Source: Gammaproteobacteria bacterium (GTDB lineage: Bacteria > Pseudomonadota > Gammaproteobacteria > Burkholderiales > Rhodocyclaceae). Taken from it: DNA of 64,000 nucleotides. Made by a program: the position numbers and the translations under genes. A model generated the notes under the pieces. It had not been told where the DNA came from. It ran no database searches and saw nothing but the letters and a program-made list of their open reading frames with translations. Of this stretch, positions 1 to 7,641 are shown one piece after another. The stretch spans positions 1 through 64,000 of the forward strand of contig JARFTZ010000046.1 of the NCBI GenBank assembly GCA_029289235.1, in the 5' to 3' direction. Each line of letters begins with the position of its first letter. Positions within the stretch are counted from its first letter, which is position 1.

Positions 1-74
1 TTGTCTCCCGACAAGGCCGCCATCGCTACTTGCGCCTTGAATTCCGCACTGTGTTGCTTGCGCTTCGTTCCCAT
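1..74 (-). CDS. IS3-family transposase OrfA, N-terminal fragment
   Basis: The ATG at 72-74 (minus strand) opens MGTKRKQHSAEFKAQVAMAA, the typical start of IS3-family OrfA proteins with their KR..S.EFK.QVA helix-turn-helix entry. Only 24 codons lie in the window; the frame is open at the edge. A purine-rich ribosome binding site (AAAGGGA) lies upstream. OrfA binds the IS ends and is normally fused to OrfB by frameshifting. Whether the element is intact cannot be seen. Confidence 0.8.
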   Translation of the reverse strand, partial: MGTKRKQHSAEFKAQVAMAALSGD

Positions 75-141
75 CTTTCACGTCCCTTTCAACCGGTCAG
101 CCTTAGCTTAGCCGACTGTCCGAAAAAACGTGACCGCCGCA
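1..141 (-). mobile_element. IS3-family insertion sequence, left end only
   Basis: The segment carries the start of an IS3-type orfA and, on the minus strand, a terminal sequence beginning TGCGGCGGTCACGTTTTTTC, the TG-initiated kind of end expected for this family. The boundary is placed at 141 because codons up to 142 read as an ATP-grasp protein and then run straight into this terminal sequence. The rest of the element and the other half of the broken gene lie outside the window. The exact IS is not identified. Confidence 0.75.
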
Positions 142-453
142 CTTAACCATTCGATCGTTGGTTAGGAATAGCACGGGTTTTTCTGAAAATTGACAGGCAT
201 TAGCCAATTCAATAAGCTCCCGAACCAGCCCTTGGCCATTGATATCCTCGACTATTCTGATTTCTGCATGCTTTGTCTTGATCCCAGGCAAGTTGGGGTT
301 GGATTCCAGAATCACCACGGCTATCCCTGCGCGATCTAAACTTCTCGCAATGCCTAGACCATGCGCACAAACTCCGATTAGAACAGCATGGGGACGATTT
401 CTCGAAGCCTGGTTCTCATACTTTGTCAGTTCAACGACCGGTCCATTTTCCAT
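142..453 (-). pseudogene. ATP-grasp (carboxylate-amine ligase-like) gene, 5' part, broken by the IS element
   Basis: The ATG at 451-453 follows an AAGGG ribosome binding site. About 104 residues survive. They show an N-terminal pre-ATP-grasp fold: a hydrophobic strand with AVLIGVCAHGLGIARSLDRA near residues 23-42, a second strand AVVILESNPNLPG, and PVLFLTNDRMV near the break. This matches the entry domain of ATP-grasp ligases of the D-aspartate-ligase type, which occur in exopolysaccharide loci. The ATP-binding and catalytic domains are missing here. The apparent last residues before the stop are IS sequence. The gene is on the same strand as the XrtA operon and probably belonged to it. The family call rests on the N-terminal domain only. 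Confidence 0.6.
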
Positions 454-663
454 AGTAGCCCTTCAGAAGTACCCTTCAGTGCTACGATCCTGAATCTTGT
501 GTCATTCGATCAGGTCTATCAGGCACCGTGACATTACGCCTCATGAAAAAGACAAGTGCGCAAGAAAACCAGCGCCCTCAATTCTCCATTGATATAACGC
601 GCTTTCGACGGAAACCGTAGCTCCACTCTCGTCTGGAAAATAAATCTGCGATCGGGTACAGCC

Positions 664-679
664 TGTGACAAAAGTCACA
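664..679. promoter_or_regulatory. CRP/FNR-like palindrome
   Basis: TGTGACAAAAGTCACA is a perfect inverted repeat with the TGTGA-N6-TCACA geometry of CRP-family operators. It lies about 211 bases upstream of the ATP-grasp start. Binding is inferred from the motif alone. Confidence 0.45.
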
Positions 680-835
680 ACTAATGGAATTTCGACGTAT
701 TTCGTTACCAATATTGCATCAGTTCAGCTGCAAATCATTCAAACCATACCCACCTTTTAAAGCCACTTGCTTGCTACCGCCCGACCAAATACCGGTAGTC
801 GTGATGAATCGGATGGACTCGACTGATCAGAATCC

Positions 836-900
836 GTCATTCCGGGCTTGACCCGCAATCCAGCGGTGCACCAACAAATCCCGGCTTTCGCCGGGATGAC
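836..900. repeat. Dispersed composite palindromic repeat, copy A
   Basis: A 65-bp unit starts GTCATTCCGG and ends CCGGGATGAC, so its outer ends are inverted repeats, with an internal hairpin in each half. The same architecture recurs at 4428-4998, 6428-6494, 13544-13889, 14241-14390 and 60395-60475. It behaves like a non-coding MITE/REP-type family. Confidence 0.8.
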
Positions 901-930
901 GTGGCTCTCCTCGCGTTTCGGCGTGGCCGG

Positions 931-1923
931 CTACGAGGCCACATCGAATCCGACATTCGTCTGATTCAACGCCAGACGCCCGCCCCATACAGGGATTGAT
1001 CGCCCCCATGGCGTAAAGCGCGGCAACTGAAACAAATCATCGCTCGCTCGCCCGACACCGGGCTCCGTGCTGACTGCGCCGCGGAACCCAAGCCTCCTTA
1101 CTATATCGACGTGGCTGGCGTCGTAATCTTGCCCCAGCTTGCCGTTCGGGTAGGCAAAGACATTCACCGGCGCATCGATTATGGATTCAAGCGCACTACG
1201 GCCATCTCTAATCTCACACTCCACCTCTTCAGCCGAAATTGCTTTCAGAATCGGATGATTGACGGTATGCGCGCCAATCTCGTTCCCCGCGCGATGCATC
1301 GACCGAACCTGATCCGAGGACATCATCAGCGTCGTTGGCAGGTCGCCAACGCCACAGATGCGTTGCAGATCGAGCACCGCCTCCAGCCTGTCTTGCAATG
1401 GCAAGTACTTGATCCGAGGCAAAAACACGTCGATACAACGTCTCCGATCGTCAATCGTGCGCAAAGACAGCCGCTCTAATCCGTAGGCAGCCAGGTCGAT
1501 CGTTTCCTTCAAACTGGCGCGCACACATTCAATCACCGAATCGTTCCACATTCGCCCGCCATCCAGAAAGCCGGTCGAGATGAAGAAGGTTGCCCGCAGA
1601 CCGAGGTGCTGCAGGATGGGCAAAGCCACTTCGGCGTTGTCGGCATATCCATCGTCGAAAGTGATTACCAGTGAGCGGGGAGGCAAAGTGTCGCGCACCA
1701 GATGATCGATGGCCTCACCGAGCGTCATGACCCGGAATGTTGCGGCAACAAAACGCATCAGCGATTCGAACCGTTGTGCGTCAGGTTCGAAGGGGAATAA
1801 CGGGTCCGGAACGGCGTGCACGCGGTGAAAGATAAGGATCGACAGACGTGACGATACAACCGTGCCGAAAAAACCCAGAGCGTTGCGCAATAGCAGCGAG
1901 GTCAGTTTTTCCCCCGGCGTCAT
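931..1923 (-). CDS. Polysaccharide deacetylase family protein
   Basis: This 330-residue protein has the NodB/carbohydrate esterase 4 signature: TFDDG (ITFDDGYADN, about residue 95) supplies the catalytic and metal-binding aspartates, and HTVNHP the metal histidines. It probably removes acetyl groups from the exopolysaccharide made by this locus. The ATG at 1921-1923 overlaps the stop of the upstream ligase gene by one base, the mark of translational coupling, so this start is preferred to a much longer upstream-extended frame that would read through the ligase gene. It is the last intact gene of the XrtA-locus transcript before the IS-broken ATP-grasp gene. Confidence 0.85.
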   Translation of the reverse strand: MTPGEKLTSLLLRNALGFFGTVVSSRLSILIFHRVHAVPDPLFPFEPDAQRFESLMRFVAATFRVMTLGEAIDHLVRDTLPPRSLVITFDDGYADNAEVALPILQHLGLRATFFISTGFLDGGRMWNDSVIECVRASLKETIDLAAYGLERLSLRTIDDRRRCIDVFLPRIKYLPLQDRLEAVLDLQRICGVGDLPTTLMMSSDQVRSMHRAGNEIGAHTVNHPILKAISAEEVECEIRDGRSALESIIDAPVNVFAYPNGKLGQDYDASHVDIVRRLGFRGAVSTEPGVGRASDDLFQLPRFTPWGRSIPVWGGRLALNQTNVGFDVAS

Positions 1924-3200
1924 TACCTTCCCCTTTGTGCCGGCAGGCCGGCCAGCTTCTGCCGCACAGTCGCATCGACGAGGATGACGAACGACAGAAT
2001 GTAGTAAGGCAAGTCGAAATGCACCAAGGAAAGGAACGTCCCGCCCACCGCAAAGCCGGTCAAGCTGACCTGCACCATGCGCATCAGGAGCGGCACCCAC
2101 GAGCCGAACTCGGGGTCGTCACGCGTCAGGCGAGCCAGTTTCCCCGCTCGCATCCATGACAGGAAGAACAGGCCAAGATAGAGCAAAAGGCCGGGGAATC
2201 CATGCTCGCCCAATACTTCGAAATAGACGCTGTGCGCCACGAGAACGCCGCCGCCCCATTCCGGCGGCGCATAAAGCGCAAAGACAAGCGGGTTATCGGT
2301 ATGAAAGCCGGCACCGACGATCGGGCGGTCCATGACCAGATTCCAGATGGTTTTCCAGGTCGTGATGCGAGACATGGCGGAAGCATCCTGTTCGTAGTTC
2401 TGGATGGATTCCATCCGTGATGTCCAGTTTTCCGGCATCGACAGGATCGCCGTTGAAAGAACGGCAACAAGCAGGAAACTCATCAAAAATGGCCGTTTCC
2501 CCTTGAACGCCAGCATGAATGCCATGGCGATCAGTGCGAGGAACGCCCCTCGCGAATGGCTACCGAGAATGGAAAAGCAGATCGCCACGCCCGAAAACGC
2601 CAGCCCCCAGCGAAAAATCCGACGCGAACTCACTTGGTAGAGGTAATAGACGAAGGGAACGAGAACGACCAGCGCCAGCGCCAACCCATTGTTGTCCTTG
2701 ATCATGCTGTCTGGTGGCCCCCAAACCCGGCCACTCCCCCCGCCGGTCAAAACGGTCCATACGCCTCCCTTGACACCATAAAAGCCGATCGAGGCGGTCA
2801 CCACCCAGACCAACCCCTCGATTTGCTCACGTCCGCGGATGAGCATCAAGGTCACCATCAGCATCAGATGGATCTTGCTGACAAATATCCAGCGATCCAG
2901 AACAACCTCCGGTTTGTTCATCGCGAACAGACAGGTGAACGTCATCCAGAACCAGAAAGAGAGATAGACAACGGTAATCGGTGTCACCGGAAAAGGTTTC
3001 CGCTCCTTGGTGAAGAGGAAGCCGATCAGCGTAGACAGTGCGACCGTGTAGGCGAAGGGGAAATTCCGGGCGAATCCCCAGGTCGCGCGGTGCGGGTTCA
3101 TCATCGACAGCCAGGCCCAGGCGTAGGCGCCATACCGTGGCGTGCGCAGAATCAACGGAATCAGGACAACGACGATCGCAGTAAGCAGGAGGTCACGCAT
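1923..3200 (-). CDS. O-antigen ligase/polymerase-like membrane protein, exosortase A-associated
   Basis: The 425-residue protein has about ten hydrophobic segments spread over its length and a long periplasmic loop near residues 240-310 with RGAF and the GAGFHTDNP and AHSVYFEVLGEHGFPG motifs of the Wzy_C/WaaL superfamily. It matches the XrtA-associated O-ligase family (TIGR03097 as I recall it). Such proteins polymerise or transfer lipid-linked glycans on the periplasmic side of the inner membrane. It overlaps the upstream glycosyltransferase by 8 bases and the downstream deacetylase by one, so it sits mid-operon. Confidence 0.87.
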   Translation of the reverse strand: MRDLLLTAIVVVLIPLILRTPRYGAYAWAWLSMMNPHRATWGFARNFPFAYTVALSTLIGFLFTKERKPFPVTPITVVYLSFWFWMTFTCLFAMNKPEVVLDRWIFVSKIHLMLMVTLMLIRGREQIEGLVWVVTASIGFYGVKGGVWTVLTGGGSGRVWGPPDSMIKDNNGLALALVVLVPFVYYLYQVSSRRIFRWGLAFSGVAICFSILGSHSRGAFLALIAMAFMLAFKGKRPFLMSFLLVAVLSTAILSMPENWTSRMESIQNYEQDASAMSRITTWKTIWNLVMDRPIVGAGFHTDNPLVFALYAPPEWGGGVLVAHSVYFEVLGEHGFPGLLLYLGLFFLSWMRAGKLARLTRDDPEFGSWVPLLMRMVQVSLTGFAVGGTFLSLVHFDLPYYILSFVILVDATVRQKLAGLPAQRGR

Positions 3201-4374
3201 GGGCTATGTCCCTGAAGAGTTTGAGCTGCGCCGCTGTGGTGGCATCCCAGCCGAAGCCCTCGGCGTACTGTCGTACCGCGGCGCGAGCCGGGTAGTCGTC
3301 GAACAGGTTGCGGCAAGCATCGACAAGCGCCTGTGGCGTCCGCGCGGCCATCAGGCGCCCGGCTTCGCGCCGCTGGATCACCTCGGGCGTTCCCCAGATG
3401 TCGGTGGCGATCGCCGGCGTTCCGCAGGCCATCGCTTCCAGCAGCACATTGGCCCAGCCTTCGCGGCTGGAACACAGGACCAGCGCATCGGCAGCGCTGT
3501 ACCACCACTTGAGCTGGTCGTTGGCCACCTGCCCGGCGAACTGCACCCTGGCGGCCACACCGCATTCGCGGGCCAGGTTCTGCAGCCGCTCCCGCTCCGG
3601 ACCACTGCCGGCGATCACCAGGAGAATGTCCTCGGGCAACTGCTTAAGCGCTTCTATCGCAATGTGATGTCCCTTGCGCTCGATCAGCAGGCCGACGGAG
3701 AGCAGGATGCGCCGGTCGACAGGCAACCCGAGATGCCGGCGCGCCTCGAACCGGTCGACCGGTTGAAAACGCTCCAGATCGACGCCGTTGCGCATCACGT
3801 GCAACCGTTGGCGATCAGCACCGAGTTCGGCGAGCGAATCCATCAGCGCGGCACAGACGCCGATCGACGCGGAGGCACGTGCAGCGGTATCCAGAATCAA
3901 CCGGCGAGGGTAAGCGAACTGGGGAATCTGCGAGAGGTCCGTGCCCCGTGCGGTCACGACGAAAGGTTTTCCCAGCCACTTGGCGAGAAACCCGGCCGCG
4001 ACGCCGTCGGGGTAGTAGTAATGCGCGTCGATCAGGTCGAAGTCGAAGCCGTCGCGCATGAGCGTGCGGATCGTCGGCAGGGCACCGCGCGCAAGCGTAT
4101 GCGGGGCGATGTTCATGCCGATCTTCGGCGGCAGGAAATAACGGGGATGATGCACGTCGACGGCGTTTCTCTGCTCGAAACGAGGCGTGGCGGCAAAGCG
4201 ACCGTACTCGCCCCAACGCTCGCCCGAGAATGGAAACCACGGCACCGGCGCCACGACCTGCGTCTCCACTTCCCCACTCTTCAACAGTTCGCGCAGACGC
4301 GTCTCGACGAAAATGCCGTGGATCGGCCTCGCGGAACTGGGGTAGAGCGTGGAGAACAGGAGGGTTTTTATCAT
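3193..4374 (-). CDS. Glycosyltransferase family 4 protein
   Basis: This 393-residue cytoplasmic GT-B enzyme has an N-terminal acceptor domain (LYPSSARPIHGIFVETRL) and a C-terminal nucleotide-sugar domain with the VGLLIERKG strand and the EGWANVLLEAMACGTPAIAT region containing the E-x7-E motif of GT4 enzymes. It should add one sugar to the repeat unit; donor and linkage cannot be told from sequence. The start sits just downstream of the 126-bp repeat array, so transcripts from the upstream XrtA genes would have to cross that array to reach it. Confidence 0.88.
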   Translation of the reverse strand: MIKTLLFSTLYPSSARPIHGIFVETRLRELLKSGEVETQVVAPVPWFPFSGERWGEYGRFAATPRFEQRNAVDVHHPRYFLPPKIGMNIAPHTLARGALPTIRTLMRDGFDFDLIDAHYYYPDGVAAGFLAKWLGKPFVVTARGTDLSQIPQFAYPRRLILDTAARASASIGVCAALMDSLAELGADRQRLHVMRNGVDLERFQPVDRFEARRHLGLPVDRRILLSVGLLIERKGHHIAIEALKQLPEDILLVIAGSGPERERLQNLARECGVAARVQFAGQVANDQLKWWYSAADALVLCSSREGWANVLLEAMACGTPAIATDIWGTPEVIQRREAGRLMAARTPQALVDACRNLFDDYPARAAVRQYAEGFGWDATTAAQLKLFRDIAHA

Positions 4375-4427
4375 TGCGCGCGGACCTGCGTGAGCGATGA
4401 GGAAACACCAGCGTTCGGTTCAGATTC

Positions 4428-4998
4428 GTCATTCCGGCGAAAGCCGGAATCAAGAAAAAGCAACGAACTGGATCCCGGCCTTCGCCGGGATGACGGATGC
4501 AGGGGGGGGTTGTCGCTCAACCGATTCAGGAAGCGCCGATTTCTTGAAAGCTTGTCATTCCGGCGCAGGCCGGAATCCAGGAAAGGCAATGAGCTGGATC
4601 CCGCCTTTCGCCGAGATGACGGATGCAGGGGGGATTTGTCGCTCAACTGTTTCAGAAAGCGCCGATTGCTTGAAAGCTCGTCATTTCGGCGCAGGCCGGA
4701 ATCCAGGAAAGGCAATGAGCTGGATCCCACCTTTCGCCGGGATGACGGATGCAGGGGGGATTTGTCGCTCAACCGTTTCAGGAAGCGCCGATTGCTTGAA
4801 AGCTCGTCATTTCGGCGCAGGCCGCAATCCAGGAAAGGCAATGAGCTGTATCCCGCCTTTCGCCGGGATGACGGATGCTGGGGGGATTTGTCGCTCAACC
4901 GTTTCAGGAAGCGCCGATTGCTTGAAAGTTCGTCGTTCCGGCGCAGGCCGGAATCCAGAAAATTCAGCGAATTGGACTCCGTCCTTCGCCCGGGTGAC
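4428..4998. repeat. Tandem array of five 126-bp units
   Basis: Units begin at 4428, 4554, 4680, 4806 and 4932, exactly 126 bp apart. Each unit is a dispersed composite repeat (GTCATTCCGGCGCAGGCCGG ... GCCGGGATGAC) plus a constant spacer containing GATGCAGGGGGGATTTGTCG and CGTTTCAGGAAGCGCCGAT. Because 126 is a multiple of three, several frames stay open on both strands across the array; none has homology I recognise, so no gene is called. This fills the 674-bp gap between the glycosyltransferase and ugd. Confidence 0.92.
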
Positions 4999-5048
4999 GA
5001 GTAGTTCAGCGTTTCCTTAGCGGAGATCACTTTCGCTATGCTCCGCGG

Positions 5049-6368
5049 TCAGCGCCCGATGGCGAGGTAGTCGATGCCCATGCCGCGCACGAATTTCGGA
5101 TCGTAGAGGTTGCGCCCGTCGAAGATCAGGGGTTGCTTCAGCTCACTCTTGATCGCGTCGAAATCGGGGCTGCGGAATTCCTTCCATTCGGTGACGATCA
5201 CCAGCGCGTCGGCATCGCGCAGGGCTTCGCGTGGGCTGGCAGCGAAACGCAGGCGTGAATCGTCGCCGAAGATGCGCCGTGCTTCGTCCATGGCCACCGG
5301 GTCATAGGCCGACACTGTCGCCCCGGCAGCAAAGAGGTCGGCGATGAGTTCGCGGCTGGGCGCCTCGCGCATGTCGTCGGTGTTTGGCTTGAACGCGAGA
5401 CCCCACACGGCAAAGTGGCGGCCAGTGAGATCGCCGAAACGCGCCTTGAGCTTCTCCGTCAGCACGTGTTTTTGCGCGTCGTTGGCTTCCTCGACTGCGC
5501 GCAGCACCTTCAGGCCGATACCGGCATCGTCGGCTGCGGTCTTGATCAGCGCCTTGACGTCCTTCGGGAAGCACGAGCCGCCGTAGCCGCAGCCCGGATA
5601 GAGGAAGTGGTAGCCGATACGCGGGTCGCTGCCGATGCCCTGGCGCACCATCTCGATGTCGGCGCCGAGTTTTTCCGCCAGATTGGCGAGTTCGTTCATG
5701 AAGCTGATGCGGGTCGCCAGCATGGCGTTGGCAGCGTACTTGGTGAGTTCGGCGCTTTTCACGTCGGTGACGATCAGGCGCTCGTGGTTGCGCTGGAACG
5801 GGGCGTAAAGGGCGCGCATCAGGAAGATGGCCTGCTCGTCCTCGGCGCCGATGACGACGCGATCCGGGCGCATGAAATCTTCGACTGCCGCACCTTCCTT
5901 GAGAAACTCGGGGTTGGAAACGACGCTGTATGGAACTTCCACACCGCGCTTTTGCAATTCGTCGGCAATCGCCGCCTTGACCTTGGCGCCAGTGCCCACG
6001 GGAACGGTGCTCTTGTCGACGACCACCTTGAAGTCGGTCATCAGTCGGCCGATGTTGCGCGCTGCGGCGAGCACGTATTTGAGGTCCGCGGAACCGTCCT
6101 CGTCCGGCGGGGTGCCGACAGCGATGAACTGGATCGTCCCGTGATCGACGGCACGCTGGACGTCGGTGGTGAAATGCAGGCGCCCGGCAGCGACGTTGCG
6201 CCGGACCATCTCCTGCAAACCGGGTTCGAAGATCGGAACCCCGCCCTCTTCAAGGATGCGGATTTTTTCCGCATCGACATCGAGGCAGAGCACGTCATTG
6301 CCCACTTCCGCGAGGCAGGTGCCACTGACCAAACCAACGTAACCAGTTCCTATGACGGTAACTTTCAT
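5049..6368 (-). CDS. ugd: UDP-glucose 6-dehydrogenase
   Basis: The 439-residue enzyme oxidises UDP-glucose to UDP-glucuronate in two NAD-dependent steps, supplying acidic sugar for the polysaccharide. The N-terminal Rossmann fold opens with GTGYVGLV (residues 7-14). The catalytic cysteine is C266 in GGSCFPKD and the conserved lysine is K210 in [10 protein letters not shown]. The C-terminal UDP-binding domain carries [17 protein letters not shown]. Length is normal for the UgdH/TuaD type. It lies between two repeat-bearing gaps, so it may be expressed separately from its neighbours. Confidence 0.95.
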   Translation of the reverse strand: MKVTVIGTGYVGLVSGTCLAEVGNDVLCLDVDAEKIRILEEGGVPIFEPGLQEMVRRNVAAGRLHFTTDVQRAVDHGTIQFIAVGTPPDEDGSADLKYVLAAARNIGRLMTDFKVVVDKSTVPVGTGAKVKAAIADELQKRGVEVPYSVVSNPEFLKEGAAVEDFMRPDRVVIGAEDEQAIFLMRALYAPFQRNHERLIVTDVKSAELTKYAANAMLATRISFMNELANLAEKLGADIEMVRQGIGSDPRIGYHFLYPGCGYGGSCFPKDVKALIKTAADDAGIGLKVLRAVEEANDAQKHVLTEKLKARFGDLTGRHFAVWGLAFKPNTDDMREAPSRELIADLFAAGATVSAYDPVAMDEARRIFGDDSRLRFAASPREALRDADALVIVTEWKEFRSPDFDAIKSELKQPLIFDGRNLYDPKFVRGMGIDYLAIGR

Positions 6369-6427
6369 TGTTTTCGTTCCTTCTTGAGTTACTTGTTCTT
6401 TGTTGAGTGCTGATTCATTGAAGATTC

Positions 6428-6494
6428 GTCATTCCGGCGAAGGCCGGAATCCAGAACATTCAACGAACTGGACCCCGGCCTTCGCCGGGGTGAC
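6428..6494. repeat. Dispersed composite palindromic repeat, copy overlapping a gene 3' end
   Basis: A 67-bp unit with ends GTCATTCCGGCGAAGGCCGG and CCGGCCTTCGCCGGGGTGAC. Its distal half encodes the last residues and the stop codon of the adjacent glycosyltransferase, so the repeat landed inside the original reading frame or its stop region. Confidence 0.85.
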
Positions 6495-7641
6495 GGCAAT
6501 TTTCTGCCAACGCGACGACCTTGCGCGCGTTGCCGATCCAGGTCAGTTGCCGCCGGTCGATCGTCTCGCGCGCGGAGGCGCCGAGGCGACAGCGTAATGC
6601 ATCATCCTTGCAGATTCGGGTCAATGTTGCTTCGAGGCTGCCCGGCACGGCTTCGTCGAACAGCGCGGCATTGTCATCGTCGCTCAGGATTTCGCAAATG
6701 TTGGGCACACGCGGCGCGACGATGGCCTTGCCGAGTACCAGGTACTCCATCATCTTCAACGGCGAGGCATACGCCGTGACCGCCGGTTGCAGTGCGACAT
6801 CGAAGGCGGCGACGTGAGCCGGCACCGTATCACGATGCACGACGCCGGTGAAGTGGACGGAATCCGCCAGACCGAGGCGCTTCGCCTGCGCTTCGAGTTC
6901 CTCGCGTACCGGCCCGTCGCCGACGACGAGCAGGAAGACGTTTTGCGGCGCATCTCCGGAGGCCATCCAGTCGATGATGCGGTCGACGCCATGCCAGTCA
7001 CGGACGAAGCCGGTGAAGCCGAGCACCAGGCGACCTTGAAGACCCAGATGCGCCTTCGCCTCATCCGGAGTCGGCGCGGTGTCGAAATGCGCCTTGTTGA
7101 TCCCGTTGGGAATCACGGCGATCCGTTCTTCAGGCACACCGTAGGCCGTCACGTAGCCGGCAAGCACGCGCGTCACCGGCAACACCCAATCCGCGGCGCG
7201 CCAGGCCCGGCCTTCCGCCCATTTCGCCAGCGACGGCAGCGCCAGCCCGCCGCTGTGGCGCGACCGCTCAAAGACGAGCGGCGAGTTGACTTCAAGCAAG
7301 AGCGGAATGCCCAGGCGTTTCTTGAGCATCGCTCCCGCCAGCAGGAACAGGTTGTAGCGTTCGTAAATGATGTCAGGCCGGAAGTCCACGGCCGCCGCCT
7401 TCAGCTTGCGGTAGGCGTGCAGCGAATAGGCGAGTTCGAGTAGCTCGTAGACGGCCTTGGGCAGCGAGGCCTTCAGCTGATGGATCCAGCCAACCTCGGC
7501 GCCCATCTTTCCGGGGTCGCCAATCTCGGGCGCCACCACGCGAACCTCGTGGCCATCGGCGCGCATCGCGGCAATCATCTCCTCGATATGCACGGCCTGG
7601 CCGTCCTTCGACGCGGTCCGGTGGTGGTAGAGAATCCTCAT
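6460..7641 (-). CDS. Glycosyltransferase family 4 protein with a repeat-encoded C-terminus
   Basis: The 393-residue protein starts MRILYHHRTASKDGQAVHIE, typical of GT-B enzymes, and has an NGIN donor-site loop, GFTGFVRDWHGVD, and a C-terminal SPLKMMEYLVLGKAIVAPRV motif in the position of the GT4 E-x7-E region. It probably elongates the repeat unit. The final residues (NCRHPGEGRGPVR) come from the palindromic repeat rather than from the family's usual tail. Its start overlaps the stop of the upstream amidotransferase gene by 4 bases (ATGA-type coupling). Confidence 0.87.
   Translation of the reverse strand: MRILYHHRTASKDGQAVHIEEMIAAMRADGHEVRVVAPEIGDPGKMGAEVGWIHQLKASLPKAVYELLELAYSLHAYRKLKAAAVDFRPDIIYERYNLFLLAGAMLKKRLGIPLLLEVNSPLVFERSRHSGGLALPSLAKWAEGRAWRAADWVLPVTRVLAGYVTAYGVPEERIAVIPNGINKAHFDTAPTPDEAKAHLGLQGRLVLGFTGFVRDWHGVDRIIDWMASGDAPQNVFLLVVGDGPVREELEAQAKRLGLADSVHFTGVVHRDTVPAHVAAFDVALQPAVTAYASPLKMMEYLVLGKAIVAPRVPNICEILSDDDNAALFDEAVPGSLEATLTRICKDDALRCRLGASARETIDRRQLTWIGNARKVVALAENCRHPGEGRGPVR

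Larger units (their letters stand above)
454..930. other. 477-bp non-coding spacer
   Basis: No convincing gene is present. The spacer separates the broken ATP-grasp gene from the downstream deacetylase gene end. It contains one CRP-like palindrome (664-679) and one copy of the dispersed GTCATTCCGGC repeat (836-900). Promoter elements for the ATP-grasp gene should lie here but no -10/-35 pair stands out. Confidence 0.7.

Noticed and set aside
4428-4998. CRISPR array
   Set aside because: Units are fully conserved including the spacer part, with no variable spacers and no cas genes nearby.
3142-5030. Long open frames on both strands through the 126-bp array (up to 620 codons)
   Set aside because: They arise because the repeat period is a multiple of three; they are antisense to the glycosyltransferase or consist of repeated palindromes and have no family features.
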